Origin: JBBTCJ01 sp038043285
Lineage (GTDB): Bacteria; Planctomycetota; Phycisphaerae; UBA1845
Length of the DNA: 61,809 bases
Reading direction: 5' to 3'
NCBI GenBank assembly: GCA_038043285.1
Contig: JBBTCJ010000142.1
Coordinates: 1-61,809 of the forward strand
Both the position numbers and the translations under genes were made by a program. Below are positions 27,187 through 36,186 of this stretch, one piece after another. The notes beneath the pieces were generated by a model, which was not told where the DNA came from, did no database searches, and saw nothing but the letters and a program-made list of their open reading frames with translations. How positions within the stretch are numbered: position 1 is the stretch's first letter; each line of letters opens with the position of its first letter.

Positions 27187-27382
27187 GGTTTCCTTGTCGC
27201 CCGCGCCCCCCTCGGAGCGAAAACAAATGAGACGAAGGAGAACCTGCCCGCTCGGCGCCTCACTGAGAGGAGGCCGAGAACCGCGGAGCATCCTGTTGAT
27301 GCACGAGGGTTGGGTTCATGGCAATTCATCGCTTCGCTGTAGCTGACAGCGGCGGGGCACTTTCCACGCGGCGGGAAATCAT

Positions 27383-27733
27383 TCACGTGGGCGGCGGCGT
27401 GTCTGGGCCTTGGGCCTCGACCTCGATGCGTTGACTGACTAAGGTCATCAGCTCCAGGAAGTCGGCCTGAGCCTTGAGCAGATCCTTGATCACCGAACTT
27501 TGAATCACTTTTTGCTGAAGTTCGACGAACCGCCGCTTGTCCTCCGGCTCGATCGGCTTGCCGCTGGACTCGAGTTCGTACAACCGTCCCTGCACGTCCT
27601 CAAATTCCGACAATAGCCGTCGATCGACAAGACTCGCGTCGAGGGCGGCCCGGGCCGCGACCATCCGCTTGGCACGTGGCTCGTCGGCAATGCGCCGCCC
27701 AAGGCGGGATGCAAGTTCCAGAATGTCGTCCAT
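27383..27733 (-). CDS. YlbF/YmcA-family protein
   Basis: 116 residues, nearly all helical: DDILELASRLGRRIADEP, AALDASLVDRRLLSEFEDVQ, then KRRFVELQQKVIQSSVIKDL and LKAQADFLELMTLVSQRI, the conserved pattern of the YlbF/YmcA (Com_YlbF) superfamily. In Bacillus these proteins help control RNase Y and development; the role here is not known. Faces the same way as ruvX with about 200 bp between them. Confidence 0.8.
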   Translation of the reverse strand: MDDILELASRLGRRIADEPRAKRMVAARAALDASLVDRRLLSEFEDVQGRLYELESSGKPIEPEDKRRFVELQQKVIQSSVIKDLLKAQADFLELMTLVSQRIEVEAQGPDTPPPT

Positions 27734-28177
27734 GCGTTCCTCGCCTGAATTCGATGGCCTTGCGCGAATCTCTTACCGATGCGCCTTAACGACGATTATA
27801 TCATCGGTTCCCAAATTGCCGAGTCGATGGGGCGAGGCGCGGTTGGCTTGGACGGTTTGCAAGCAGCCTGGGAAGAACCGGCACCCTGCGGAAGTTTTCA
27901 CAGGCTGGAAGCCCGTACCCGACGGCCACTTGAAAGCGTCTCATGGCGGACGGAGGCAAATTGCATTTCGTGTGATAGTTTATCGCCGAGCGGCGAGTGT
28001 TTCCCATTGCGGGCTATCAATTCCGGCGCAAACTGACGAAACGATTCCCGGCCAAGAACCCATAATTCATACGCGGAGCCGGTGAACCGTTCCCATTTAG
28101 AGGGTGTTTGAGAAGCCCGACCTTTGCGGCGAGCTTACGCAAGTGGTTCCCCAAGCACTCGGGCGAAGACGTGAAAG

Positions 28178-28204
28178 ACCGCTCCCTGACGGTCGTGGCC
28201 CTGA
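28178..28204 (+). repeat. Copy of the dispersed GCTCCCTCACGG repeat
   Basis: Reads ACCGCTCCCTGACGGTCGTG and then GCCCTGA, matching the core with two changes. It sits within the gene-free stretch. Confidence 0.55.
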
Positions 28205-28569
28205 TCAAATAACGGCTTTTCAAGAGCGTTCTGATGGAATACTGCCCGCTGGCGCACTGTGCGGATGGAAGTCCGCGAGGCTCGATTGGTGATCCGATAG
28301 CGAGCATTTGTATCGTGTTTGTCACGGCGATCGGTGAAGGTGGACCGGCCTGGACCGTCTTCGCTACTCCTCTGGATGGGTTCCGGCAAACGGTCGCATG
28401 TGTTCGAGTGGGGGCAGCGGTGGTGGCTCACAATGGGGATACAGATTGGAGAGGCGGGGCGAACTTGCGAACATCAGACGGCGGCCGGCGTCGCCGAGAG
28501 GTTCTAATGGGGTGGGCTGACGCCGGTTAGGTCTGCCCGGGCGCCTTTGAGTATCCTAGAGAACCCCAC

Positions 28570-28619
28570 GTGGCACCAGCATTCTTCGGGCGTTTTCACC
28601 GGCTGCAAGCCCGTGCCAC
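28570..28619. repeat. 50-bp element with terminal inverted repeats, related to 27880-27919
   Basis: GTGGCAC at the left end (28570-28576) and GTGCCAC at the right end (28613-28619) are perfect inverted repeats. The inner text GTTTTCACCGGCTGCAAGCC matches GTTTTCACAGGCTGGAAGCC in the related copy at 27880-27919, whose ends are less well conserved. Confidence 0.55.
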
Positions 28620-29107
28620 ACGAGACTCTTGAGCATTCTGGGAATCCCCAAGTTCATAGGACCGCGCTGCCGACTGGAGGTTCCCGGATGGGCGAGCCGT
28701 GGCGGGCATGATCCTCTTAAGCATGGGATGTTTGATATGACGCTGGTTGGTCCATGGCGAAGCGCGGCGGGGGAAGATCAAGTGAGAACCTGCGCCAGAC
28801 GGCGACCGGCGAGGCGTCCATTCCAGGCGGTTGCAGATATGGAGGCGATTTTTGTAAAAATCCGTGGAATGGGGTTGCGTGGATGATGGGAAGCGCCTAC
28901 TCTCATTGCGTTTCCTGTCCGGCTGTGTAGTGCATGTTGGAAAGAAACGTGCAAGGCGGAGATGATTGTTTGTCCCAGCGCGCCCATGGTTTCGCCGCGG
29001 TTGGTGCGGCGCGAAACAACGGGGGTTGGTGCCGACGAGCGCCGTCAGTCGTCCGGGAAGGTTCCGAGTAGAAGGGCAGTAGATCGTAATAAAAGGAGTG
29101 TATCACC

Positions 29108-29677
29108 ATGCCAAAGAGTACTTTGAAGTGCACGAAGTGTGATCGCACGTTTTCGATGCCCGCGCATCTTGCCCGCCACCAGAGCGCGTCGCATGGGATC
29201 GGCGGAGGATCGTCGCGTCGGCGGACGGGTCGGGGTCCGGGTCGTCCAAAGGGCAGCGGGCGGAAGGCGGGGTTTGCGGCGGCGTCCATCGGCGGCGACG
29301 GCGCCTCGCGCATCGTCGGGGAGATGTCGGCATACCTCGGCGAATTGACCGCGCAGCGCGAAGCGATCGAGCAGAGGATTTCCGGGTTGCAGAACATGAT
29401 GAGCATGTTCGGCGGCGGTCCCGCGATGCTCGCCGGGCCGGCGCGGACGTCCCGACGCGGTCGCAAGGGAGGCGGCGCGGGCGGAGCCACGCTGAAGTCC
29501 ATGATTCTCCGCACGTTGCGGCAGCGCACCACGCCGATGAGTCCGCAGCAAATCGCGGACGCGGTGGTCAAGGGCGGATATAAGACCACTTCCGGAAATC
29601 TCACCAAGGCGGTGAGCAATGCACTTCCGGAGATCTCGGAAGTGAAGAAGGTCGACCGTGGACAGTACAGTGCGTAG
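29108..29677 (+). CDS. C2H2 zinc finger / AT-hook / winged-helix protein
   Basis: 189 residues. The N-terminus has a classical C2H2 finger: LKCTKCDRTFSMPAHLARHQ then SASH, spacing C-x2-C-x12-H-x4-H. It is followed by an AT-hook-like basic patch (RGPGRPKGSGRKAG). A coiled-coil helix spans about 78-100 and a Gly/Arg linker follows. The last 50 residues (TLKSMILRTLRQRTTPMSPQ then QIADAVVKGGYKTT and SGNLTKAVSNALPE) resemble a HARE-HTH-like winged helix. All parts point to DNA binding, perhaps nucleoid-associated. Eukaryote-like fingers are rare in bacteria but known in planctomycetes and alphaproteobacteria (Ros/MucR type). Good ribosome site (AAAAGGAGTG). Separate transcription unit. Confidence 0.8.
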   Translation: MPKSTLKCTKCDRTFSMPAHLARHQSASHGIGGGSSRRRTGRGPGRPKGSGRKAGFAAASIGGDGASRIVGEMSAYLGELTAQREAIEQRISGLQNMMSMFGGGPAMLAGPARTSRRGRKGGGAGGATLKSMILRTLRQRTTPMSPQQIADAVVKGGYKTTSGNLTKAVSNALPEISEVKKVDRGQYSA

Positions 29678-29888
29678 GTCAGGGCCGCGGCGTCCGCTTG
29701 CCTGCACACGGGCGTGGTTTTGAGCGTTTTCGCGGTTTGTGTGGCGCCGCTCTTTATGGGCGGCGCTTCCCTGGAATGGCCGCGGATAAGCAGGGACGCT
29801 GCGCAAAACGGGTTTTGCTTTGATGGAACCGTCCGGCTGAACGTGAATTCACCCGGCCTGGGCAGGCGAGCCGGGAGGTCGTACCAAG

Positions 29889-29917
29889 CCCACGGGAAGA
29901 TCCCCGTGGGTTTTGCT
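29889..29917 (+). terminator. Intrinsic terminator-like hairpin
   Basis: CCCACGGG (29889-29896) pairs with CCCGTGGG (29903-29910), six-base loop, followed by TTTTGCTTT. It lies about 210 bp after the zinc-finger gene on the same strand and may mark its transcript end or the end of an untranslated RNA. The rest of 29678-30152 holds only a repeat copy at its right end. Confidence 0.6.
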
Positions 29918-30077
29918 TTGGCGGATACTTATGTGCGGCGCGGGTTCACCGCGGACACGACTTTCATGCGCCGCCGGAAACCTGCTCCCTGACGAGCCTG
30001 GGAATTTTTCCCTTGACGACCGCGTCCCCAGTACTGGAAACGGGGACAAATTCGCTCCCGCGGGGGATTTTTTCCCA

Positions 30078-30156
30078 GGCTCTCACGGTCGCGGTACGGA
30101 TCGGCATTGGGCATTCGGCGTGGACGGAACCTTGGGTTGCGGCAAGGCCGCGTCAG
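30078..30156 (+). repeat. Extended copy of the dispersed repeat at the 3' end of aceE
   Basis: Contains CTCACGGTCGCGGTACGGAT then CGGCATTGGGCATTCGGCGT and ends GCCGCGTCAG. It aligns over its whole length with 21522-21606, and its last bases include the aceE stop codon (TCA at 30153-30155 on the plus strand). Confidence 0.75.
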
Positions 30157-32945
30157 CCTTCCTGCAAGGTTTCCGGCCTGGGGGCGGCAAGCGGGTCGAA
30201 CTTGGCCGGGTTGATGTCCAGCGCCTTGACGGCTGCGGAGAGTCGGGCGGCGTCGAACTTTCCGATTTGCGATAGTTGCTGAAGGGCGGCCAGCGTGATG
30301 TATCGGGCGTCCATTTCAAAGTAATCGCGGAGATCCGCCCGGGCCTCGCTTCGCCCGTATCCATCGGTTCCCAGCGAATGGAATCCACCCGGAATCCAAC
30401 GGGCGATCTGGTCAGGGACGGCCTTCATGTAGTCGCTGGTGGCGACTACGGGGAATGGTTCTCCGGCGAGCAGTTGCGTGACGTAGGGAATGCGCGGCGG
30501 ATCGGAGGGATGCAAGAGATTCCACCGCTCGCAGGTGAGCGCGTCGCGGCGCAGCGTCGAATAGCTGGGGGCGCTCCAGACGTCGGCGGCGACGCCGAAG
30601 TTCTCGTCGAGAATCTGCTGGGCCTTCAGGGATTCCCGGATGATTCCGCCGCTTCCGAAGAGGTGAACGCGAGGTTTCGCCCCGGGATTTTTGTGGGGGC
30701 GGAACTTGTAAAGCCCCTTGATTACGCCCTCCTCGACGCCCTTGGGCATCGGCGGCTGAACGTACGGTTCGTTCTGAACGGTGACGTAGTAGAAGATCGG
30801 TTCGCGATCGTGATACATTCGGCGAATGCCGTCGCGGACGATGACCGCGATTTCATACGCGAACGCGGGATCGTAACTCACCACGCTGGGAACAACGCTG
30901 GCCAGCAGCAGGCTATGCCCGTCTTGGTGCTGTAATCCCTCGCCGGCGAGGGTGGTTCGACCGGAGGTGCAGCCGACGAGGAAGCCGCGACAGCGGGAGT
31001 CGCCGGCCGCCCAGATCGAATCGCCGATGCGCTGGAATCCGAACATCGAGTAGAAGAAGAAAAACGGGATGGTGTTGACGCCGTGGGTGACGTTGGCAGT
31101 TCCCGCGGCGGTGAAGGAGGCCATCGCCCCGGCCTCGGTGATCCCCTCTTCGAGAATCTGCCCGTCCTTGCTCTCGCGGTAGTACAGCAACAGGTGAGAG
31201 TCAACGGGTTCGTAGCGTTGCCCGACGTGGGAGTAGATGCCGTACTTGCGAAAGAGGGCGTCCATGCCGAAAGTTCGGGCCTCGTCGGGGACGATGGGCA
31301 CGATGAGCTTGCCGAGATGTTCATCGTCCATGAGCCGGGCGAGCAGTCGAACCATGACCATGGTGGTGGCCGCGTCGCGTTCGCCGGTTCCCTGGAAGAA
31401 CTCGGAAAAAACGTCGGGCGAAGGCTGGGGCAGCGGCGCGACGCGGACGCGGCGCCGGGGAACGTATCCGCCCAGTCGGCGCCGTTGATCGCGCATGTAG
31501 CGAACTTCGTCGCTGTCCTCGGGGGGACGATAGAACGGCGCCTCCTCGAGCTGATCGTCGGGGATGGGGATGTCAAAGCGATCGCGGAAGGCGCGGAGCT
31601 CGTCTTCGTTGAGTTTCTTCTGCTGATGGGTGATGTTGCGACCCTCGCCCGCTTCGCCAAGCCCGTATCCCTTGATGGTGCGGGCGAGGATGACGGTGGG
31701 TTGCCCGCGATGATCGACGGCGGCGCGGAATGCGGCGTGGACCTTCACGGGGTCGTGCCCGCCGAGCCGCAGACGCTGAATCTGCTCGTCGGTCAGATGC
31801 TCGACTTGTTTGAGCAGCCGCGGATCCTTTCCGAAGAAGTGTTCCCGTGAATAGGCGCCGGGTTCGACGCTGAACTTCTGCCATTCGCCGTCGATGGTCG
31901 CGTTCATGCGTTGGACGAGAAGTCCGTCCACGTCGGCGGCCAGCAGCGGATCCCAATCGCCGCCCCAGATGACCTTGAGAACGCTCCAACCGGCGCCGCG
32001 AAAAGCGCCTTCCAGTTCCTGGATGACGTTACCGTTGCCGCGGACCGGACCATCGAGGCGTTGCAGGTTGCAGTTGACGACGAAGATCAGGTTGTCGAGC
32101 TGTTCGCGCGACGCGAGGTTGATGGCGCCGAGGGCCTCGGGTTCGTCCATTTCGCCGTCGCCGAGGAAGGCCCAGACGTGCGACCGGGAGGTGTCCGTTA
32201 ATCCGCGATCGTGCAGGTAGCGGTTGAACCTGGCTTGGTAAATGGCGGTCAACGGCGACAAGCCCATGGAGACGGTGGGAAACTCCCAGAAGTCCGGCAT
32301 CAACCAGGGGTGGGGATAGGACGACAGTCCGCCGCCCGGGGCCAGCTCGCGCCGGAAGTTCTCCAATTGCCGGGTGGTGAGTCGGCCCAGGAGGTACGCC
32401 CGGGCGTAGATGCCGGGAGCGGAATGACCTTGAAAGAAAATCTGATCGCCGGCCTGCTCCTTGGTGTTTCCGCGGAAGAAATGTTCGAACCCGACTTCGA
32501 GGAACGTGGCCGCCGAGGCAAACGTCGAGATGTGTCCGCCAATGCCGGGGGATCGGCGATTGGCCCGGACGACCATGGCCATCGCGTTCCAGCGGACCAG
32601 GCTCTTGATTCGTCGTTCGAGCGTGCGATCGCCGGGATACGGCGGTTGGCGCTCCAGCGGGATGGTGTTGACGTACGGCGTGTTGGCGGTGAAGGGGGCG
32701 ACGACGTCGTTGCGTTTGCCCCAGTCGATCAGCTCACCGAGCAGGAACCTGGCGCGATCGCGCCCGGCGTGCTGTACGACGCCGCGCAGCGAGTCGATCC
32801 ATTCCCTCGTTTCCGTTCGATCGGAGTCCTGTCTGCCTGCCTCCGGCATGGGGGGTACGATAGCTTTGTTGGCCGCGGGTTGCCACTCCGACGGATTGCC
32901 CCGTTCGACCGGGTCCGGGAATTGCGAGGCGTCCGCACGGTGCAT
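30153..32945 (-). CDS. aceE: Pyruvate dehydrogenase E1 component, homodimeric type
   Basis: Decarboxylates pyruvate with thiamine diphosphate and acetylates the E2 lipoyl groups. 930 residues from ATG 32945, which is preceded by an ideal GGAGGTAAAA ribosome site (an ATG nine codons upstream lacks one). Motifs: GIGGHISTFASAATFLEVGF then EHFFRG, the ThDP motif GDGEMDEPEALGAI to VVNCN, TIKGYGLGEAGEGRNITHQQ, and the C-terminal domain FPVVATSDYMKAVPDQIARW. E1 of this type works with E2/E3, but aceF and lpd are not adjacent. The N-terminal 40 residues are more divergent. The stop codon lies inside a repeat copy. Confidence 0.95.
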   Translation of the reverse strand: MHRADASQFPDPVERGNPSEWQPAANKAIVPPMPEAGRQDSDRTETREWIDSLRGVVQHAGRDRARFLLGELIDWGKRNDVVAPFTANTPYVNTIPLERQPPYPGDRTLERRIKSLVRWNAMAMVVRANRRSPGIGGHISTFASAATFLEVGFEHFFRGNTKEQAGDQIFFQGHSAPGIYARAYLLGRLTTRQLENFRRELAPGGGLSSYPHPWLMPDFWEFPTVSMGLSPLTAIYQARFNRYLHDRGLTDTSRSHVWAFLGDGEMDEPEALGAINLASREQLDNLIFVVNCNLQRLDGPVRGNGNVIQELEGAFRGAGWSVLKVIWGGDWDPLLAADVDGLLVQRMNATIDGEWQKFSVEPGAYSREHFFGKDPRLLKQVEHLTDEQIQRLRLGGHDPVKVHAAFRAAVDHRGQPTVILARTIKGYGLGEAGEGRNITHQQKKLNEDELRAFRDRFDIPIPDDQLEEAPFYRPPEDSDEVRYMRDQRRRLGGYVPRRRVRVAPLPQPSPDVFSEFFQGTGERDAATTMVMVRLLARLMDDEHLGKLIVPIVPDEARTFGMDALFRKYGIYSHVGQRYEPVDSHLLLYYRESKDGQILEEGITEAGAMASFTAAGTANVTHGVNTIPFFFFYSMFGFQRIGDSIWAAGDSRCRGFLVGCTSGRTTLAGEGLQHQDGHSLLLASVVPSVVSYDPAFAYEIAVIVRDGIRRMYHDREPIFYYVTVQNEPYVQPPMPKGVEEGVIKGLYKFRPHKNPGAKPRVHLFGSGGIIRESLKAQQILDENFGVAADVWSAPSYSTLRRDALTCERWNLLHPSDPPRIPYVTQLLAGEPFPVVATSDYMKAVPDQIARWIPGGFHSLGTDGYGRSEARADLRDYFEMDARYITLAALQQLSQIGKFDAARLSAAVKALDINPAKFDPLAAPRPETLQEG

Positions 32946-33231
32946 TTTTACCTCCGCTGCATGGCTGGGCATATCTTAGACTGAGGATGGGCCTTGGACG
33001 TCGGCCTACCGGGTGTCGCTCCGGTCATCGGAAGCCTGCGACAATCGGCATCTCGGCCGTGCATCGAGCACGCCTCGAATGAGATTCGTATTCAGACTCG
33101 TCCCGTGTCGGGGACGTTTTTTCGCCGGAAGCCTGTGAACCGCGTGCTTTCCGCTGGGGAAGGAAGCACACCGGCCGGCGTGGCGGCTTCGGTCGCCCGC
33201 CGGCTGGGCTGTTTTTACACGTCGAAGGACG

Positions 33232-35058
33232 CTACGTTCCAACGCCGATGGATTTTTCCCGAGCTACGACCGGACCCGCCGATGAGGCGGCTTCGGCGAG
33301 GAGGTCAGATAACTCGCGTTCCAGTTGACCAATGGTTGGATCATCGTTGGCGGACGCGCCTGCACTTGGCGGCGCGGCCTCGGAGGAAGCGGGGGGATGG
33401 AGTGGGGGAGTTGCCCGCGCGGCCCGTCGAAGTCCGGCAATGCTGTTGCGGGCGGAGGTCAGTACGTCAGCGAGGCGCTCGGAGCCGAGCGCGGCGACAA
33501 GGGGTTTGGCGGCCGATGCGAGGATCTTGCCGCCCGACGAACTGGTCGGCGTTTGGGCGACGGGGTTTGCCGTTTCGTTCCGGCCGCTGACGCTGGGAAT
33601 CTCGGCGTGCAGGGCTCTTGAGAGTACGTCGAGCACGCGCCGTGCGCGGAGCGTCTGGGTCGTCACCCGATCCAGGGTCTGGGAGGCGTGTCGGTCGTCG
33701 CTGCTGAGTTTCTCAGAGGTTCGTTCGACGCGTTGGATCAAGCCGGCGACGTGCTTCCCCACGGCGCGGACGCTGTCGGCCAGGGCCCGCAGTTTTTCCT
33801 CGCGGCGTTGCAGTTCACTCGTCGCGGCGTCGAACCGTCCCATCGTCGACTCAGCGTACTGGATGGTCGTTTTCAGGGAGGCCAAGGTGGATTCGACGGC
33901 GGCGGACTGCTCCTTTTCCGTTCGGCCGCTGGTTTCCAGGGAGGCGATTCGCAGGCCGAGGTCTTCGAGTTTTGCGCGGAACTGATGCAGGCTTCCCCAT
34001 CCGGGATCGACGGTCGTCCGTGGTCCAACGACGCGTCTGGCTGCCGGAGGCGGCGCAGCCACCGTCGGTCTCGTCGCCGCGCGGGGCGGTGCGACCCGGG
34101 GCGACGCGACGAACGTCGCCGGCGCTTCGACATGCCAGGCGGACTCCATGCGCGGAGTGAAGCCCGGCGCTGACGGCGCGCGCGGCGTCCTCAGCGGACG
34201 CGCAGGCAGGACGGGCGATAGGGCGGCCGCACGGCGGTCGGTGCCGGCTGTCGGACCCATCATCTGCGCAATCACCGAGTCCAGGATGGGAAGATCGATC
34301 TCCCGCATGCCCGTGGAGTACGCACTGAGCATGGCATTGTCGCACAGGGCGTTGATGAGCCGCGGCAGACCGCGGGAGTATTCGTGGATTCGATCGATCG
34401 CGTCCGGGAAAAAGAGATCGGTGGAGCGCGATCCGGCCACCGAAAGCCGGTATCGAATGTATCCCTCGGTGGCTTTGCGATTGAGCGCCGGAATGTGGAA
34501 GCTGCGAAAGACGCGTTGCTTGAGCTGGCGCAGCTCGGCGGACTCGAACAACCGCTGCAGTTCGGGTTGACCGAGTATGGCGATCTGCAGCAGCTTGGCG
34601 TCGTCGGCTTCGAGGTTGCCGATCATCCGCAGCTGCTCGAAGGCGGCGATGGGCAGGTTTTGCGCTTCGTCGAGAACCAGGACGACGGGAACGTTCTGGG
34701 AGAACTTCGCCAGCAGAAAATCGTGTAGGTTGCGGATCATCTGGGTGTGGCTGAGGTCCGGTTGCACGGGGAGTTCCAACTCGGTGCAGAGGGCCTCCAA
34801 CAGATCCGACGCGCTTTCGATCGCGTGGTTGATGGTGGCGAAGGCGATGCTGTTGCCGAATTTGCGCAGCATCATGCGTGAGACCAGCGTCTTTCCCGCG
34901 CCCACTTCGCCGGTGAGCAGGACGAATCCCTTTCGTTGTTGCACGGCGTAAATCAAGGAGGCGACGGCTTCCTCGTGGTCCGGGGTGGAATAGAAGAAGC
35001 GCGGATCGGGGGTGTTGTTGAAGGGCAGTTCGCGCAGTCCGAAAAACTCGGCGTACAT
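33232..35058 (-). CDS. ExeA/GspA-type AAA+ ATPase with C-terminal coiled coil
   Basis: 608 residues. The N-terminal 270 residues are an ExeA-like AAA ATPase: MYAEFFGLRELPFNNTPDPR then FFYSTPDHEEA, Walker A TGEVGAGKTLVSRM, Walker B VVLVLDEAQNLP, sensor ILGQPELQRLF and GLPRLINALCDNAM. This matches the secretion ATPases found in exopolysaccharide/PEP-CTERM loci. A disordered Pro/Ala/Arg linker (about 280-355) precedes a long coiled coil (about 360-470). No membrane segment is seen. It faces away from the export gene (304-bp divergent gap, likely bidirectional promoter), and the neighbours suggest a role in exopolysaccharide assembly or export. Confidence 0.88.
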   Translation of the reverse strand: MYAEFFGLRELPFNNTPDPRFFYSTPDHEEAVASLIYAVQQRKGFVLLTGEVGAGKTLVSRMMLRKFGNSIAFATINHAIESASDLLEALCTELELPVQPDLSHTQMIRNLHDFLLAKFSQNVPVVLVLDEAQNLPIAAFEQLRMIGNLEADDAKLLQIAILGQPELQRLFESAELRQLKQRVFRSFHIPALNRKATEGYIRYRLSVAGSRSTDLFFPDAIDRIHEYSRGLPRLINALCDNAMLSAYSTGMREIDLPILDSVIAQMMGPTAGTDRRAAALSPVLPARPLRTPRAPSAPGFTPRMESAWHVEAPATFVASPRVAPPRAATRPTVAAPPPAARRVVGPRTTVDPGWGSLHQFRAKLEDLGLRIASLETSGRTEKEQSAAVESTLASLKTTIQYAESTMGRFDAATSELQRREEKLRALADSVRAVGKHVAGLIQRVERTSEKLSSDDRHASQTLDRVTTQTLRARRVLDVLSRALHAEIPSVSGRNETANPVAQTPTSSSGGKILASAAKPLVAALGSERLADVLTSARNSIAGLRRAARATPPLHPPASSEAAPPSAGASANDDPTIGQLERELSDLLAEAASSAGPVVAREKSIGVGT

Positions 35059-35362
35059 GGGAGCTTCCCTGAGCCGCCCGACGCGACCTGGTCAGGTGAC
35101 GTCGCCAAGCGCTCGATCGAATATCGGTCCGTGCGGCGAGCGTCTTGATTGAACGATGGTCGGTTTTCGGACCTGCCGCCCGCAAAAGCCCTCTGGCGCC
35201 TTGGGACGTCCGATAGCTCGGCGAACCGGGGCGACTTATTCAGACCCTTCCCGCCCGACCCGATAAACCCGTGCAGGCTCGCGGAAGTGCGTCGTGGGCG
35301 CGCGTCCCCTGACGGGACCGCGCCGGGTCGCGGCGCGGTTTTCGGGCGAGCGGAGTGCAGGA

Positions 35363-36151
35363 ATGTCGATGCGTTGGCGTGGATCTGTCGGGGTCCTGTG
35401 GGCTTCGACGCTCGCGTTGCAGACCGGGTGCGCCGGCAACAAGGCGGACATTCTGCACTTCCTGCGCGAGCATGAACATCAGGTCTCCGCGATCGAGTAC
35501 CGCGTGGGCATCCCCGACGGGTTGGCCGTCAGCGCCCCGCGGATTCTCGAAATTGACGGGGAGGAGCAGAGGATCCGCCCGGACGGAAAAATCAACCTCC
35601 GCCTGATCGGCGACGTGAAGGTGGCGGGGATGACGGCGAAGGAAGTCGCCGCCAAGCTGGAGGTTCTGCTGAGCCGTTATTACGTCGACCCGAAGATCAC
35701 CGTGCGGGTGACGGGCTACAACAGCAAGAAGTACTACGTTTATGGACAAGGCGGTGCCGTCGGACCGAAGCCCTACACCGGAAGAGACACGCTGCTGGAC
35801 GCGGTGATCTCGGCGGGCACGAACTACGCGTCCTGGACCAGCCGGGTGAAAGTCGTTCGCCCCGCGCACGACGACGTCCCGGTACGGACCCTTCTGGTCA
35901 ACGTGGATTCGATGGTGAAGACCGGCGACTGGAGCAAGAACGTTCTCCTGGAGCCTAACGACATCGTGTACATCCCTCCGACTCCGGCGGCGTGGCTGGG
36001 AATGCGGATGCGGGAGATCATGGCGCCGGTGGGACCGGCGGTGCAGGCGTATACGCTCCCGGCGCAGATGCAGCACTTGCCGGACGTCTATAACAACGAC
36101 AACAACACCACCTATTATTACGGAAACGGCGGCTACGGCGCGGGCTATTGA
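35363..36151 (+). CDS. Polysaccharide export outer-membrane protein (Wza-like, SLBB)
   Basis: 262 residues. The start at 35363 (AGTGCAGGA upstream) opens with a signal peptide and a Cys at the end of LWASTLALQTGC, consistent with a lipoprotein. The Poly_export domain reads YRVGIPDGLAVSAPRI, RIRPDGKINLRLIGDVKVAG and YYVDPKITVRV, followed by an SLBB-like part (KKYYVYGQGGAVGPKPYTGR, then DTLLDAVISAGT). It lacks a second SLBB domain and ends in an Asn/Tyr-rich tail (TYYYGNGGYGAGY). It probably forms the outer-membrane channel, working with the BY-kinase encoded 35 bp downstream. Confidence 0.88.
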   Translation: MSMRWRGSVGVLWASTLALQTGCAGNKADILHFLREHEHQVSAIEYRVGIPDGLAVSAPRILEIDGEEQRIRPDGKINLRLIGDVKVAGMTAKEVAAKLEVLLSRYYVDPKITVRVTGYNSKKYYVYGQGGAVGPKPYTGRDTLLDAVISAGTNYASWTSRVKVVRPAHDDVPVRTLLVNVDSMVKTGDWSKNVLLEPNDIVYIPPTPAAWLGMRMREIMAPVGPAVQAYTLPAQMQHLPDVYNNDNNTTYYYGNGGYGAGY

Positions 36152-36186
36152 CGCCGTGGGCGTCGCGGAAGGCGTCTGTGTGAGTC

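Larger units (their letters stand above)
27734..29107. other. Long intergenic region with dispersed repeats
   Basis: About 1.37 kb with no supported gene. It contains a copy of the GCTCCCTCACGGTCGCGG family (28178-28204, variant CTCCCTGACGGTCGTGG) and two related short elements (27880-27919 and 28570-28619). The gene at 29108 has its ribosome site AAAAGGAGTG at 29090-29099. Confidence 0.6.
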
